From CTSoil-043 sp963821235 (lineage in GTDB: Bacteria > Chloroflexota > Limnocylindria > Limnocylindrales > CSP1-4): a DNA stretch of 64,000 bases. The stretch lies in assembly GCA_963821235.1 (NCBI GenBank), contig CAWGCS010000001.1, positions 1,984,001 through 2,048,000 on the forward strand, read 5' to 3'. Of this stretch, positions 1 through 8,372 are shown piece by piece (position 1 is the first letter of the stretch; each line of letters starts with the position of its first letter). The notes under the pieces were generated by a model that saw nothing but the letters and a program-made list of their open reading frames with translations, was not told where the DNA came from and did no database searches. The translations under genes were made by a program, and so were the position numbers.

Positions 1-2
1 GC

Positions 3-944
3 GTGGTGCCAGCCCTGGAGGCCGTCCTCGAGACGCCCCTTCCTGGGATCGTCGAGCGCGTCGCGGTCGTCGGGCGGGCCGGCTGGGTCAGGGCCAACCT
101 CGTCACCTTCTCGGGGCTCTTCGGACGCCTCGAGGGCGAGCTCCTCGACCAGGTCGTGCCGCCCGGCGCGGGGCTCGGCAAGGCCTCGCTGGCGCTCGCC
201 AACCGCTGGATCACGACCCGCCAGTTCGGCTTCCTGCTCGGCTTCATGGGCCAGCGCGTGCTGGGCCAGTACGACCTCGCCCTCCTCTCTGCAGAGGCGG
301 AGCCGGGCCAGCTCCTCTTCGTCGAGGAGAACATCCGTCACACCGCCGGCACCCTCGGCGTCCCGCTCGACCCGTTCCGGACCTGGATCGCCCTCCACGA
401 GACGACCCACGCCTTCGAGTTCGAGGCGCATCCCTGGCTGCGCCCGTATCTCGCCGAGCGCCTGGAGGGCCAGCTGGCCAGCCTCTCGCGCAACGCGGCC
501 GACCTCCCCCGCGACGCGTCGCGAGCGCTGGGCCGGGCGCTGCGCGGCGGCGACGGCCACTGGCTGGAGCGGCTCATGTCCGACGAGCAGCGACGCCTCT
601 TCCGGGAGACGCAGGCCGTGATGAGCCTGCTCGAGGGGTTCAGCGACCACGTCATGGACGGCGTGGGGCGGGACCTCGTGCCGGGCGTCGCCACGATCAG
701 CGCCCGCTTCCATGCCAGGCGGGCGACCCGCTCGCCGATGGAGCGGGCGATCCTGCGCATCACCGGCCTCGACCTGAAGATGGAGCAGTATGCCCGCGGC
801 GAGCGCTTCGTCGCGGCGGTCGATCAGGCGGCGGGGCCGGCCGGCCTGCGCCGCCTCTGGGAGGGCCCGGAGACGCTGCCCCGCGAGGGCGAGCTGGAGC
901 GCCCCGAGCGCTGGGTCCGGCGGGTCGTCGGAGCTGGGCCGTGA
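3..944 (+). CDS. zinc-dependent metalloprotease, DUF2342 / F420-biosynthesis-associated family (5' partial)
   Basis: Predicted zincin-type metalloprotease of the DUF2342 family, which is often annotated as associated with coenzyme F420 biosynthesis although its substrate is unknown. The sequence shows an HETTH zinc motif at residues 132-136 of the visible frame, followed by FEFE, and the long helical C-terminal half typical of the family. The reading frame is open to the left edge and the first GTG is at the third base. The protein is shorter at the N-terminus than usual family members (about 350 residues or more), so the true start is probably outside the window. Its stop overlaps the next gene's GTG by 4 bp, so the two are probably co-transcribed. 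Family assignment rests on the motif and overall layout. The physiological role is not known. Confidence 0.8.
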   Translation: MVPALEAVLETPLPGIVERVAVVGRAGWVRANLVTFSGLFGRLEGELLDQVVPPGAGLGKASLALANRWITTRQFGFLLGFMGQRVLGQYDLALLSAEAEPGQLLFVEENIRHTAGTLGVPLDPFRTWIALHETTHAFEFEAHPWLRPYLAERLEGQLASLSRNAADLPRDASRALGRALRGGDGHWLERLMSDEQRRLFRETQAVMSLLEGFSDHVMDGVGRDLVPGVATISARFHARRATRSPMERAILRITGLDLKMEQYARGERFVAAVDQAAGPAGLRRLWEGPETLPREGELERPERWVRRVVGAGP

Positions 945-1969
945 GCAGTCCCGCCGACGCCCCCGGCCTGCGGTCGGGCGGACCGCCGCGAGCGATCGCC
1001 CTCTCGCCGATCCTCTCGGCCCGCTACCGGCCCCAGGACTTGGCCGCGATCCGGGCGGCCGCGCCGGGATCGCGGATCGTCACGGTCTCCCGCGAGGGGC
1101 TCGCCGACGGCCCTCTGGAGGACGTGGAGGTGCTCCTCCACGGCTGGCTTGCGCCCGATGCGTACGACCGGCTGCTGGCCCGGACGCCGGACCTGCGCTG
1201 GGTCCATTCCGCCGCGGCTGGAGTGGAGCGGCTGCTGACGCCAGCCGCCCGCGCCCGGGGCCTGGCGATCACGAACGCCCGGGGCGTCTTCAGCCGCCCC
1301 ATCGCCGAGTACGTCCTCATGATGCTGCTCGCCGTCAACCGCCGCCTGCCGCAGCTCCTGGAGCTGGCGGCGGAGCGCACCTGGCAGCCGCTGGAAGGGC
1401 GCGAGCTGCGCGACACGACGATCGGCATCGTCGGCTTCGGGAGCATCGGGCGGGCGATCGCCGAGCTCGCCGCACCGTTCGGTCCGCGGATCCTCGCCAC
1501 GCGCCGCTCGACCGCTGCCCGGCCCGACGACCCGCCGCTCCCGCCGCGCGTGGAGGTCGGCGGGCCAGGGTCCTTCGGCGACGTGATCTCGGCGGCCGAC
1601 TTCGTCGTCCTCGCCCTGCCGCTCACGCCGGAGACCGAGGACCTCATCGACGACCGCGTCCTGGCCCTCATGAGGCGGACGGCCTGGCTCATCAACGTGG
1701 CCCGCGGCCGCCTGATCGTCGAGCGGGCCCTCCTGCGGGCCCTTCGCGAGGGGACCATCGGCGGCGCGGTCCTCGACGCCTTCCGCGAGGAGCCGCTGCA
1801 GCCGGATTCGCCCTTCTACGGGCTGCCGAACGTCATCGTGACCCCGCACACGGCGTGGTCCAGCGGGCGGGCCGTGGACCTGACCGTCGAGCTGTTCGCC
1901 GAGAACCTCCGTCGCTATGCGGCGGGGGAGCCCCTGCTCAACACGGTGGACCCGGGCGCCGGATACTGA
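941..1969 (+). CDS. D-isomer-specific 2-hydroxyacid dehydrogenase
   Basis: Cytoplasmic NAD(P)-dependent dehydrogenase of 342 residues that should interconvert a 2-keto acid and a D-2-hydroxy acid; the substrate cannot be told from sequence. It has a split catalytic domain around a Rossmann fold with the nucleotide loop GFGSIG near residues 164-169. The family signature NVARGRL carries the substrate-binding Arg. A conserved Glu lies in FREEPL, and the catalytic His is in TPHTAW near residue 303. The GTG start overlaps the previous stop (GTGA) and the stop lies 4 bp before the ychF ATG, indicating one operon. Subfamily (glyoxylate/hydroxypyruvate-type versus others) is unresolved; the shortish N-terminal domain resembles the GhrA/CtBP-like branch more than SerA. 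Confidence 0.9.
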   Translation: MSSPADAPGLRSGGPPRAIALSPILSARYRPQDLAAIRAAAPGSRIVTVSREGLADGPLEDVEVLLHGWLAPDAYDRLLARTPDLRWVHSAAAGVERLLTPAARARGLAITNARGVFSRPIAEYVLMMLLAVNRRLPQLLELAAERTWQPLEGRELRDTTIGIVGFGSIGRAIAELAAPFGPRILATRRSTAARPDDPPLPPRVEVGGPGSFGDVISAADFVVLALPLTPETEDLIDDRVLALMRRTAWLINVARGRLIVERALLRALREGTIGGAVLDAFREEPLQPDSPFYGLPNVIVTPHTAWSSGRAVDLTVELFAENLRRYAAGEPLLNTVDPGAGY

Positions 1970-1973
1970 CGGC

Positions 1974-3077
1974 ATGCAGATCGCGATCGTCGGGCTTGCC
2001 GGGGCCGGCAAGACGACCGTCTTCAACACGCTCACCCGCGGCGACGCCCAGACCGGCGGGTTCGGCGGGATGGAGCTGCACGTCGGGGTCGTCAAAGTCC
2101 CCGACGCCCGTCTCGACCGCCTGGCCGAGATCTTCCATCCCCGCAAGATCATCCACGCAGACGTCACCTACATCGACCTTCCAGCTCCACCCGCGTCGTC
2201 GGAGGGGCGGGTGGGGACCGAGGAGCTGCCGGCCGAGCACCTGGCCCGGCTCCGCGACGCTGAGGCCCTCCTCCACGTCGTCCGGGCATGGGACGACCCG
2301 CATCACCCCCATCCGGCGGGCTCCGTGGACGCCTGGCGCGATCTCGAGCAGCTGGACCTGGAGTTCACCCTGGCCGACCTGGCAGTCGTGGACCGTCGCC
2401 TGGAGCGCCTGCAGGGCTCCGGCCGCCACGGCAGCCCGGCCGAGCGCGAGTCGAACGAGCGCGAGGCGGTCATCCTGGGGCGGATCCGGGGCGGGCTCGT
2501 CGACGGCCGCCCGATCCGCGACGCGGGCCTCGACCCGGACGAGGAGAAGGCGCTTCGCGGCTTCCGCTTCCTGACTCAGAAGCCGGTCCTGGTCCTTCTC
2601 AACGTCGGCGAGGGCGACCTCCCCCGCGCGCCGGAGCTCGTCGCGGAGATCGCGGGGCGCTACGACCACCGACACGTCCTGGTCGACGCCCTCTCGGCGC
2701 GGATCGAGATGGAGCTGGGCCAGCTCGAACCCGATGAGGCCGCAGTCTTCGCCGAGGAGCTCGGGATCACCGAGAGCAGCCTCGACCGGGTCATCGCCCT
2801 CTCGTACCGGCTCCTCGGCCTGGTCAGCTTCCTGACCGCCGGGCCGGACGAGGTCCGCGCCTGGCCGATCCCCGATGGGTCGACGGCGGTGGATGCCGCG
2901 GCGGCCATCCACACGGATCTCGCCCGGGGCTTCATCCGGGCCGAGACCGTGCCGTACGAGGACCTCATGGCGCTGCGGACGATGGCCGAGGCCCGCAAGC
3001 ACGGCAAGCTCCGCTCAGAGGGCCGGACCTACCGCGTCCGCGACGGCGACGTCGTGGAGATCCTCTTCTCGAAGTAG
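1974..3077 (+). CDS. ychF: redox-regulated ribosome-binding ATPase YchF
   Basis: OBG-family P-loop protein of 367 residues, close to the family's usual 363-365. YchF binds ribosomes and hydrolyses ATP rather than GTP. The Walker A motif GLAGAGKTT occupies residues 7-15. The specificity motif that is NKxD in GTPases is replaced by a NVGE-type sequence, as expected for YchF. A coiled-coil hairpin lies in the middle, and a C-terminal TGS domain ends in the standard DGDVVEI-type sequence. The ATG at 1974 is chosen because the P-loop starts six residues later; an upstream in-frame ATG at 1917 lies inside the preceding gene. The gene follows the dehydrogenase stop by 4 bp. Its stop codon sits inside a G-rich tandem duplication described separately. 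Confidence 0.95.
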   Translation: MQIAIVGLAGAGKTTVFNTLTRGDAQTGGFGGMELHVGVVKVPDARLDRLAEIFHPRKIIHADVTYIDLPAPPASSEGRVGTEELPAEHLARLRDAEALLHVVRAWDDPHHPHPAGSVDAWRDLEQLDLEFTLADLAVVDRRLERLQGSGRHGSPAERESNEREAVILGRIRGGLVDGRPIRDAGLDPDEEKALRGFRFLTQKPVLVLLNVGEGDLPRAPELVAEIAGRYDHRHVLVDALSARIEMELGQLEPDEAAVFAEELGITESSLDRVIALSYRLLGLVSFLTAGPDEVRAWPIPDGSTAVDAAAAIHTDLARGFIRAETVPYEDLMALRTMAEARKHGKLRSEGRTYRVRDGDVVEILFSK

Positions 3078-3102
3078 GGAGCGGGGAAGTAGGGAGCGGG
3101 GA
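3073..3102 (+). repeat. 15-bp tandem duplication with G-quadruplex pattern at the ychF stop codon
   Basis: Two perfect copies of AGTAGGGAGCGGGGA lie head to tail at 3073-3087 and 3088-3102. The ychF stop codon TAG (3075-3077) is inside the first copy. Read on the + strand, 3077-3101 is G3-AGC-G4-AAGTA-G3-AGC-G4, which fits the usual G-quadruplex pattern of four G-runs with short loops. It is immediately followed by a GC-rich hairpin (3105-3128). Confidence 0.8.
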
Positions 3103-3104
3103 GG

Positions 3105-3128
3105 TCCCGCCCCGGCCGCGGGGCGGGA
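3105..3128. terminator. hairpin between convergent genes, probable bidirectional terminator
   Basis: A perfect 9-bp inverted repeat, TCCCGCCCC (3105-3113) and GGGGCGGGA (3120-3128), encloses a 6-nt loop. It fills the gap between ychF (+) and the small minus-strand gene whose stop begins at 3131. There is no T-tract, so a purely intrinsic mechanism is uncertain in this GC-rich genome. Confidence 0.5.
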
Positions 3129-3495
3129 TCAGTTCAGGCCGACGTCGTCCTCGTCGCCGGCGTACTCGACGAAGACGCCGCGATAGTCGGACCCGGTCCG
3201 CAGCGTCTTCGAGCTCGTCGTCGGTCGTGGCGATGAGGAAGTTCTCGTCCTCGACCGCGGAGACGTTGACCGCCGCGGTCAGCTGGTCGTCCGAGATGTA
3301 GGCGAACCCGTGGTTGCGCTCCAGCTCGACGGCGATCGCCTCGATCAGGGTATCTTCCTCGAACTCGTCCCCGACCCGCCGACGGACCGCCTGGACGAGG
3401 TCGAAGAAGTCCTCCGGCGCGATCTCGTCCTCGCGTGCCAGGAGCACGTCCGAGTAGAGCTCGTCGTCGCCCTCGTGGAGCTCGTAGTAGTACAC
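3129..3495 (-). pseudogene. small acidic hypothetical protein, interrupted by a one-base frameshift
   Basis: Unrecognised protein of about 121 residues if the frame is repaired. Translation from GTG at 3495 (good Shine-Dalgarno AGGAG 5 nt upstream) gives a Tyr- and acid-rich start (MYYYELHEGDDEL) and continues for about 95 residues to ATTDDEL. The frame then changes character to Arg-rich nonsense and runs past the natural end. Moving the frame by one base just after DDEL restores an acidic tail (GSDYRGVFVEYAGDE...) and a stop at 3129, placed directly against the terminator hairpin. The span is 367 bases, one more than a multiple of three, consistent with a single inserted base near 3200-3212. 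This is either a real mutation or a sequence error. The gene diverges from the PfkB gene. No function can be assigned. Confidence 0.6.
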
Positions 3496-3730
3496 GTGGT
3501 CTCCTCGCCTGCGGAGCCGGTTCGTCCAGTATACGAACCGGGCGACGGTCCCCCGGCCGGCAGCCTTCGGCTGTGCGCGCGCGGCGCCGGCGAAGGGGCC
3601 CCCGGGCCGGACGAATTCGATCCCCGGCACGGGCAGCGCCGCGGGCCCGGGCGGTGCGGCGACCGCCGTCGCGGAGCTCGCGGTCGCCCGGCCGGAGCGC
3701 GCCGACGACGACCGCCAGGTCCCGACCGTC

Positions 3731-4612
3731 GTGGTCGTGGGCTCGGCCTCGCGCGACCTCGACGACCGCGACCCGCGCGGCTGGCGCCTCGGCGGCGGCG
3801 CCTCGTACGGCGCGCTGACCCTGGCCCGGCTCGGCCTCAGCGTGGGCGTCGTGCTCGGCGTCGACGCGGAGGCCGCCGCGGCGGCAGAGCTCGACCTCCT
3901 GCGCGGCGCCGGCGCGGAGCTCCACCTGGTGCGGCTGCCCCGCGGCCCGGTCTTCCGGGTGGGGGCGGCGCCGACGGGACGACTGCTCCGGTGCGAGGAG
4001 GCCGGCGGCCCGCTGCCGGTCGCCGCGCTGCCGCCCGCCTGGCGGGCCGCGCGGGCCTGGTACCTCGCCCCGATCGCCGACGAGCTGCCCGACGGCTGGG
4101 CGGCGATCGCGCCCGGCGCCATCGTGGCGCTGGGCTGGCAGGGCCTCCTGCGACAGCTCGAGCGGGGATCGCAGGTCCGGCCCCGGCCGGCCGGTCCGCG
4201 GGCCATCGTCCGACGGGCCGACCTCGTCTCCGCGAGCATCGAGGACCTGGAGCCGGGCACCGACCTGCGGGCCCTCCTGCGCCTCCTCCGGACAGGGACC
4301 CTCTGCACGCTCACTCGCGGCGAGCGCGGTGGCCTGGCGATCGCCGCGCGGCCCGGCGCGCCGCGCATCCGCCGGTACCCGGCACTCCCGGCGTCGGCGG
4401 TCGTCGACGCGACGGGAGCGGGTGACGCCTTCCTGGCGGGCCTTCTCGCCGCGCGCATCGTCCCCGAGCTGGCCGGCGGCACCGTCCAGCTGGCCGGTGC
4501 CCTCCGCTTCGCGGCGGCGGTCGGAGCGGCGCACGTCGCAGGAGCCGGCCTGGCCAGCGTCCCCACGCTCGCGGCCGTCCGCGACGTGCTCAGGCGGTCG
4601 ACCTCGCGCTGA
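3731..4612 (+). CDS. PfkB-family carbohydrate/nucleoside kinase
   Basis: Ribokinase-fold kinase of about 293 residues that phosphorylates a sugar or nucleoside with ATP; the substrate is not determinable. The N-terminal GGG-containing substrate segment (residues about 21-26) is present. The C-terminal PfkB signature DATGAGDAF carries the catalytic Asp in the anion-hole loop. The start is GTG at 3731, but the reading frame shows a plausible beta-strand (VPTVVV) just before it, so translation could begin slightly upstream with an unusual start. The gene is divergent from the 3495 minus-strand gene across a 235-bp gap in which I see no clear promoter box on this strand. Its 3' end overlaps the convergent mrfB-like gene by 23 bp. 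Confidence 0.85.
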   Translation: MVVGSASRDLDDRDPRGWRLGGGASYGALTLARLGLSVGVVLGVDAEAAAAAELDLLRGAGAELHLVRLPRGPVFRVGAAPTGRLLRCEEAGGPLPVAALPPAWRAARAWYLAPIADELPDGWAAIAPGAIVALGWQGLLRQLERGSQVRPRPAGPRAIVRRADLVSASIEDLEPGTDLRALLRLLRTGTLCTLTRGERGGLAIAARPGAPRIRRYPALPASAVVDATGAGDAFLAGLLAARIVPELAGGTVQLAGALRFAAAVGAAHVAGAGLASVPTLAAVRDVLRRSTSR

Positions 4613-5879
4613 GGCGGGCGGCGCGGCGGCGAAGGCGAAGGAGCCGCGCCGCGAGGGCGACCTCGAAGGCCGGATCGCCGCGCCACCGGAGGCGCGTGCG
4701 CTCGCTCGCCCGCGCGGCGGCCTCGGCCGCGGCCAAAGCACCCGCGGCGTCGCGAAGGGCGTGCTCGCGGACCTTGGCCACCTCGACCCAGGCGCGCGCG
4801 GCGGCCGGCCCGCCGGCACCGGCCAGCGCCTCCCAGGCGGCCAGCGCCTCGTCCGTCCTGCCGAGGCGGCGAAGCACGCGGGCGCGCTCCGCCCGGATCC
4901 CGTCGCCGCTGACTGCGGCCGCGACGGGCGTCGGGGCGCCGAACGGCCACGCCGCGGAGCCCAGCGCTGGCGGGCGCCATCCCGCGTCGGCGTCATCGAG
5001 GCAGCCCAGGGCATCCGCGTGGCGGCGCTCGCGGGTGAACGCCCGGGCGAGCGCCACGAGGTCGCCGGTGGGCGCCAGGGAGCGCCGGTCGGGATCCGCG
5101 TAGCGGGCGTCGAGGTGGGCCAGGAGCCGGGCGAGCGAGGCAACGTCCTCGGCGTTGTGGACGAGGACGGGTGCCAGCGGGGCGGCGGGCCCGCCGCGCA
5201 CGAAGTCGAGGTAGCGGCCGGGGATCTCCCAGCCGCCGACGTCCCGGTAGCGGTGGACGCCCAGCAGCTCCCGCTCCACAGTGGCCAGTCGGGCGTCGGC
5301 GAGGCGATGGCGGAAGAGGCGCCGGACGCCCGGCAGGAGGTCCAGCATCCCCGCGTGGGCCGGCGCCGCCCGGCGGTGCAGCCGGTAGCGGGTCACGAGG
5401 AGCGGCCAATCGAAGCCCAGCCCGTTGTAGGTCACCAGCCAGGCGTCGGGCGGGATCGCCCGCTCAAGCTCGGCGAGGAGGGCCGGCTCCTCGCCGTGGT
5501 CCGGGCAGACGAGCTGGAGGCGGCGGAACCGGTCGCCTTCCCACCAGCCGAGCCCCACCAGGAAGGCGAGCGTGCCGGCCGCCGTCCCGAGGCCGGTCGT
5601 CTCCGTGTCGAGGCAGACGAGGCGCGCCGCGGGACCCGGCTGGCCCGGCAGGACCGCCAGACGCTCCCGGACGAGGGGGACCGCCAGCGACCGCGGCTCC
5701 ACGCGCACGACGAGGCCCGAGCCACCGCGGACGACCTCCCCGTCGAGGGCCTCCGCGAGCCGGGCGGCGCGCCCGACCCCGTCATGCGCTCGCGGCGCCG
5801 CGGCAGCCGGGCGCGCGGTGACGGCGCGGGCGGCCCGGAAGCGGGCGAGCCGTCGCTCCAGCGTTGGGGCGTCGCTCAC
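4590..5879 (-). CDS. mrfB: RNase H-fold DEDDh exonuclease, MrfB/YprB family
   Basis: Predicted 3'-5' exonuclease of 429 residues. In Bacillus subtilis MrfB works with the helicase MrfA in a dedicated repair pathway for mitomycin C lesions. The exonuclease fold shows the acidic residues D91 and E93 (LDTETTG), D157 (NGLGFDWPLL) and H241/D245 (HNAED), i.e. a complete DEDDh set. After about residue 300 there is a helical repeat region with TPR-like alternation. The start GTG at 5879 overlaps the helicase stop by 4 bp (GTGA), so the pair is translationally coupled. The 3' end overlaps the convergent PfkB gene by 23 bp. Assignment rests on domain content plus strict pairing with the helicase. The mitomycin role is inferred from the characterised homologue. 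Confidence 0.82.
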   Translation of the reverse strand: MSDAPTLERRLARFRAARAVTARPAAAAPRAHDGVGRAARLAEALDGEVVRGGSGLVVRVEPRSLAVPLVRERLAVLPGQPGPAARLVCLDTETTGLGTAAGTLAFLVGLGWWEGDRFRRLQLVCPDHGEEPALLAELERAIPPDAWLVTYNGLGFDWPLLVTRYRLHRRAAPAHAGMLDLLPGVRRLFRHRLADARLATVERELLGVHRYRDVGGWEIPGRYLDFVRGGPAAPLAPVLVHNAEDVASLARLLAHLDARYADPDRRSLAPTGDLVALARAFTRERRHADALGCLDDADAGWRPPALGSAAWPFGAPTPVAAAVSGDGIRAERARVLRRLGRTDEALAAWEALAGAGGPAAARAWVEVAKVREHALRDAAGALAAAEAAARASERTRLRWRGDPAFEVALAARLLRLRRRAARLSARSTA

Positions 5880-8215
5880 CCGGCGCTTCCCCCCGCAGGC
5901 CGTCGCGCCGGCGCCGCCGGCGCGGTCCGGGCCCCCAGCCCATCCAGGAGGCGCAGGGCGAGCCCGCGGGCATCCAGCTGGAGCTCGCCGCCGGCGGGCC
6001 GGGGACCGGTGCACGACGGGCAGCCGCCGTCGCAGTCGCACGAGGCGACGAGGTCGGCCGCCCCGTCGACGACCTCGGCGTGGCGCTGCCAGAGGCGCTC
6101 GGCGAGTCCCACCCCGCCCGGGACGGCCTCGTAGAGGTAGATCGTGGGGGCGCCGTCGTGCGGCGAACGGACCTGCGTGACGAGGCCGAGGTCGCGGGGG
6201 TCGACCATCAGCAGAACGCTCGCCACGGCCTGCACCGCCCGACCCGCGCCGGCCAGGGCGACGTCCAGCTCGGCCCGCCGCCAGCCGGCTGCGGCCTCGC
6301 CGGCCGTGAGCCAGTAGGCGGTCGTCTGGAGCTCGATCTCGGGGAGGTGGATCGGACCCCAGCCGAGGTTCTCGTTCGTCACGAGCTTCAGCTTCTTGAA
6401 GAGGGTCGCCCGGCTGGCGACCATCACCTCGCCGTGGCGGCGCCAGCCTCCCGGAGCGGCCGCCGCCCCGAAGACGTCGAGCTGCTTGAGGGTCACCGCC
6501 CGGTCCGCCTGGGTGTAGTGATCGACGTCGACCCGCCGGACGTAGGCCTTGCGCTCGTCCCAGTCGAGGCGGTCGACGTGGAACATCGCCGACTCGTGGA
6601 GGTAGATGGCATCCTCGTGAACCAGCGTCTGGGCCGAGAAGATGTCCAGCTCGCCGATCACCTTCGGCCGGTCGGGGGTCGTGTCGATGATCACGACGTT
6701 CTCCTCGGCCGCCGTTCGCAGCGAGATCGCCGAGGCGGGGAAGTTCTCCGACGACCAGTACCAGCGGCCGTCGTCGCCCTGGTGGACGTGGCCGTCCTCG
6801 GCCAGGAAGGCCAGCAGGTCGTCGGCGGCCCCCGGCCCGAAGACCTCGCCGGGCGCGAACGGCAGCTCGAACGCGGCGGCCTTGAGGTGGGCGAGGAGGA
6901 CGTGGAGGTTGTCGGGATCGATCCGGGCCTCCTCGGCCGGCTGGTCGAGGACGAACGCCGGGTGGTGGACCACGTACTGGTCGACCGGGGCCGCCGTGGC
7001 CACCAGCACCCCCACGCTCGTGCCGGTCCGCCGCCCCGCCCGCCCGACCTGCTGGCGCGTCGCGGCGACGGAGCCCGGGTAGCCGGCCAGGATGGCCGCG
7101 TCGAGGCGGCCGATGTCCACGCCGAGCTCGAGGGCGTTCGTGGACACCACGCCGAGCACCTCGCCGTCGCGGAGGCCCTCCTCGATCGAGCGTCGCTCCG
7201 TCGGCAGGTAGCCGCCCCGGTATCCGCGCACCCGCGAGCGGGGACCGCCGTGCTCGCGGAGCGTCTCCCGCAGGCCGGTGAGGATGAGCTCCACGGCCGT
7301 CCGCGAGCGGCCGAAGACGATCGTCTGGCGGCCGGCCCGGAGGAACGGGAGCGCCCACCGCTGGGCGAGGGTGAGCGCCGAGCCGCGGGCCCCGGAGGCG
7401 GCGTCGATCAGCGGGGGATCGACGAAGAGCAGGTGGCGCTCCCCCGAGGGGGCGCCGCTGCGGTCGACCACGAGGGGTGCACGACCGGTCAGGAGCGTCG
7501 CCAGCTCGCCGGGGTTGGCGATCGTCGCCGAGCAGGTCACGATCACCGGGCGCGACCCGTAGTGGGCGCACAGGCGGAGGAGGCGCCGCAGCACGTTGGC
7601 GACGTGGCTGCCGAAGAGCCCCCGGTACGTGTGCAGCTCGTCGATGACGATCACCTGCAGCTGCTCGAAGAGCTGGAACCACTTGGTGTGGTGGGGGAGG
7701 ATCGCCGCGTGCAGCATGTCCGGGTTCGTCACGACGACCTGGCCGGCGGCCCGGATCGTGGAGCGGATCGGCGCGGGCGTGTCCCCGTCGTACGTGGAGG
7801 TCGAGACGGGCATCCCGGCCGCGGTCGCGAGCTCGCGGAACGCGGCAACCTGATCCTGCCCGAGTGCCTTGGTCGGGAAGAGCCAGAGGGCGCGCGCGGA
7901 CGGGTCGTCCGCCAGCGCCTGCAGGACCGGCAGCTCGTAGCAGAGGCTCTTCCCGGAGGCCGTCGGCGTGACGACGCAGACGTCGCGCCCCGCGCGCACG
8001 GCGTCGAGCGCCTCGGCCTGGTGCAGGTAGAGGGCGGCGATGCCCCGCGCTTCGAGCGCGCCGCGGATTCGCGGGTCGAGCCAGGCAGGGAAGGGCGCCG
8101 TCACGGCCCGGCGGGCCGGCTCGACGGCGTGGTGCACGACACCGCGGGCGAGCGACGGCTCGTCGAGGATCCTGGCGAGGACGGCCTCGACTTCGGCGGG
8201 AGCATAGGTGCGCAT
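5876..8215 (-). CDS. mrfA: DEAD/DEAH-box DNA helicase with C-terminal zinc domain, MrfA/YprA family
   Basis: Superfamily 2 helicase of 779 residues. Walker A is TPTASGKS (residues 83-90) and the DEAH-type box II is DELH (about 192-195). Motif III is CSATI, and motif VI is QQVGRAGR in the second RecA domain. The C-terminal third is the DUF1998/MZB module, ending in a cysteine cluster (CDCDGGCPSC) expected to bind zinc. This architecture is that of YprA/MrfA, a 3'-5' DNA helicase that acts with the neighbouring exonuclease on DNA adducts. The start is taken as ATG at 8215, where family similarity begins (MRTYAPAEV). A GTG 129 bp upstream in frame would add a low-complexity leader overlapping the divergent promoter and is rejected. 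Confidence 0.85.
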   Translation of the reverse strand: MRTYAPAEVEAVLARILDEPSLARGVVHHAVEPARRAVTAPFPAWLDPRIRGALEARGIAALYLHQAEALDAVRAGRDVCVVTPTASGKSLCYELPVLQALADDPSARALWLFPTKALGQDQVAAFRELATAAGMPVSTSTYDGDTPAPIRSTIRAAGQVVVTNPDMLHAAILPHHTKWFQLFEQLQVIVIDELHTYRGLFGSHVANVLRRLLRLCAHYGSRPVIVTCSATIANPGELATLLTGRAPLVVDRSGAPSGERHLLFVDPPLIDAASGARGSALTLAQRWALPFLRAGRQTIVFGRSRTAVELILTGLRETLREHGGPRSRVRGYRGGYLPTERRSIEEGLRDGEVLGVVSTNALELGVDIGRLDAAILAGYPGSVAATRQQVGRAGRRTGTSVGVLVATAAPVDQYVVHHPAFVLDQPAEEARIDPDNLHVLLAHLKAAAFELPFAPGEVFGPGAADDLLAFLAEDGHVHQGDDGRWYWSSENFPASAISLRTAAEENVVIIDTTPDRPKVIGELDIFSAQTLVHEDAIYLHESAMFHVDRLDWDERKAYVRRVDVDHYTQADRAVTLKQLDVFGAAAAPGGWRRHGEVMVASRATLFKKLKLVTNENLGWGPIHLPEIELQTTAYWLTAGEAAAGWRRAELDVALAGAGRAVQAVASVLLMVDPRDLGLVTQVRSPHDGAPTIYLYEAVPGGVGLAERLWQRHAEVVDGAADLVASCDCDGGCPSCTGPRPAGGELQLDARGLALRLLDGLGARTAPAAPARRPAGGSAG

Positions 8216-8337
8216 GGCCCGGCCTCCGCGACGAGAACGCGTGTTCGAATTGGCGGCGAGTGTAGCACCCGGCGAGGGAGCAGTCGGGAGCACGATTGAG
8301 CCGCTCCGTGCCAGCTTGTCCGGCACGCTGGATCGGT

Positions 8338-8366
8338 TTGACACTCGGTCAGTGCGCAGTTACCCT
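8338..8366 (+). promoter_or_regulatory. sigma-70-type promoter giving a leaderless mRNA for the FtsB-like gene
   Basis: A perfect -35 TTGACA (8338-8343), a 17-bp spacer and a -10 TACCCT (8361-8366) are followed by exactly 6 nt before the ATG at 8373. The expected transcription start therefore coincides with the start codon. This is the best-formed -35 in the window and anchors the leaderless pattern described in the findings. Confidence 0.7.
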
Positions 8367-8372
8367 TCGGCC

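Noticed and set aside
1917..1973. Earlier start for ychF
   Set aside because: It lies inside the dehydrogenase gene, and the P-loop strand starts right after ATG 1974.
8216..8344. N-terminal extension of the MrfA-like helicase from an upstream GTG
   Set aside because: The extra 43 residues are low-complexity and lie over the divergent promoter; family similarity begins at ATG 8215.
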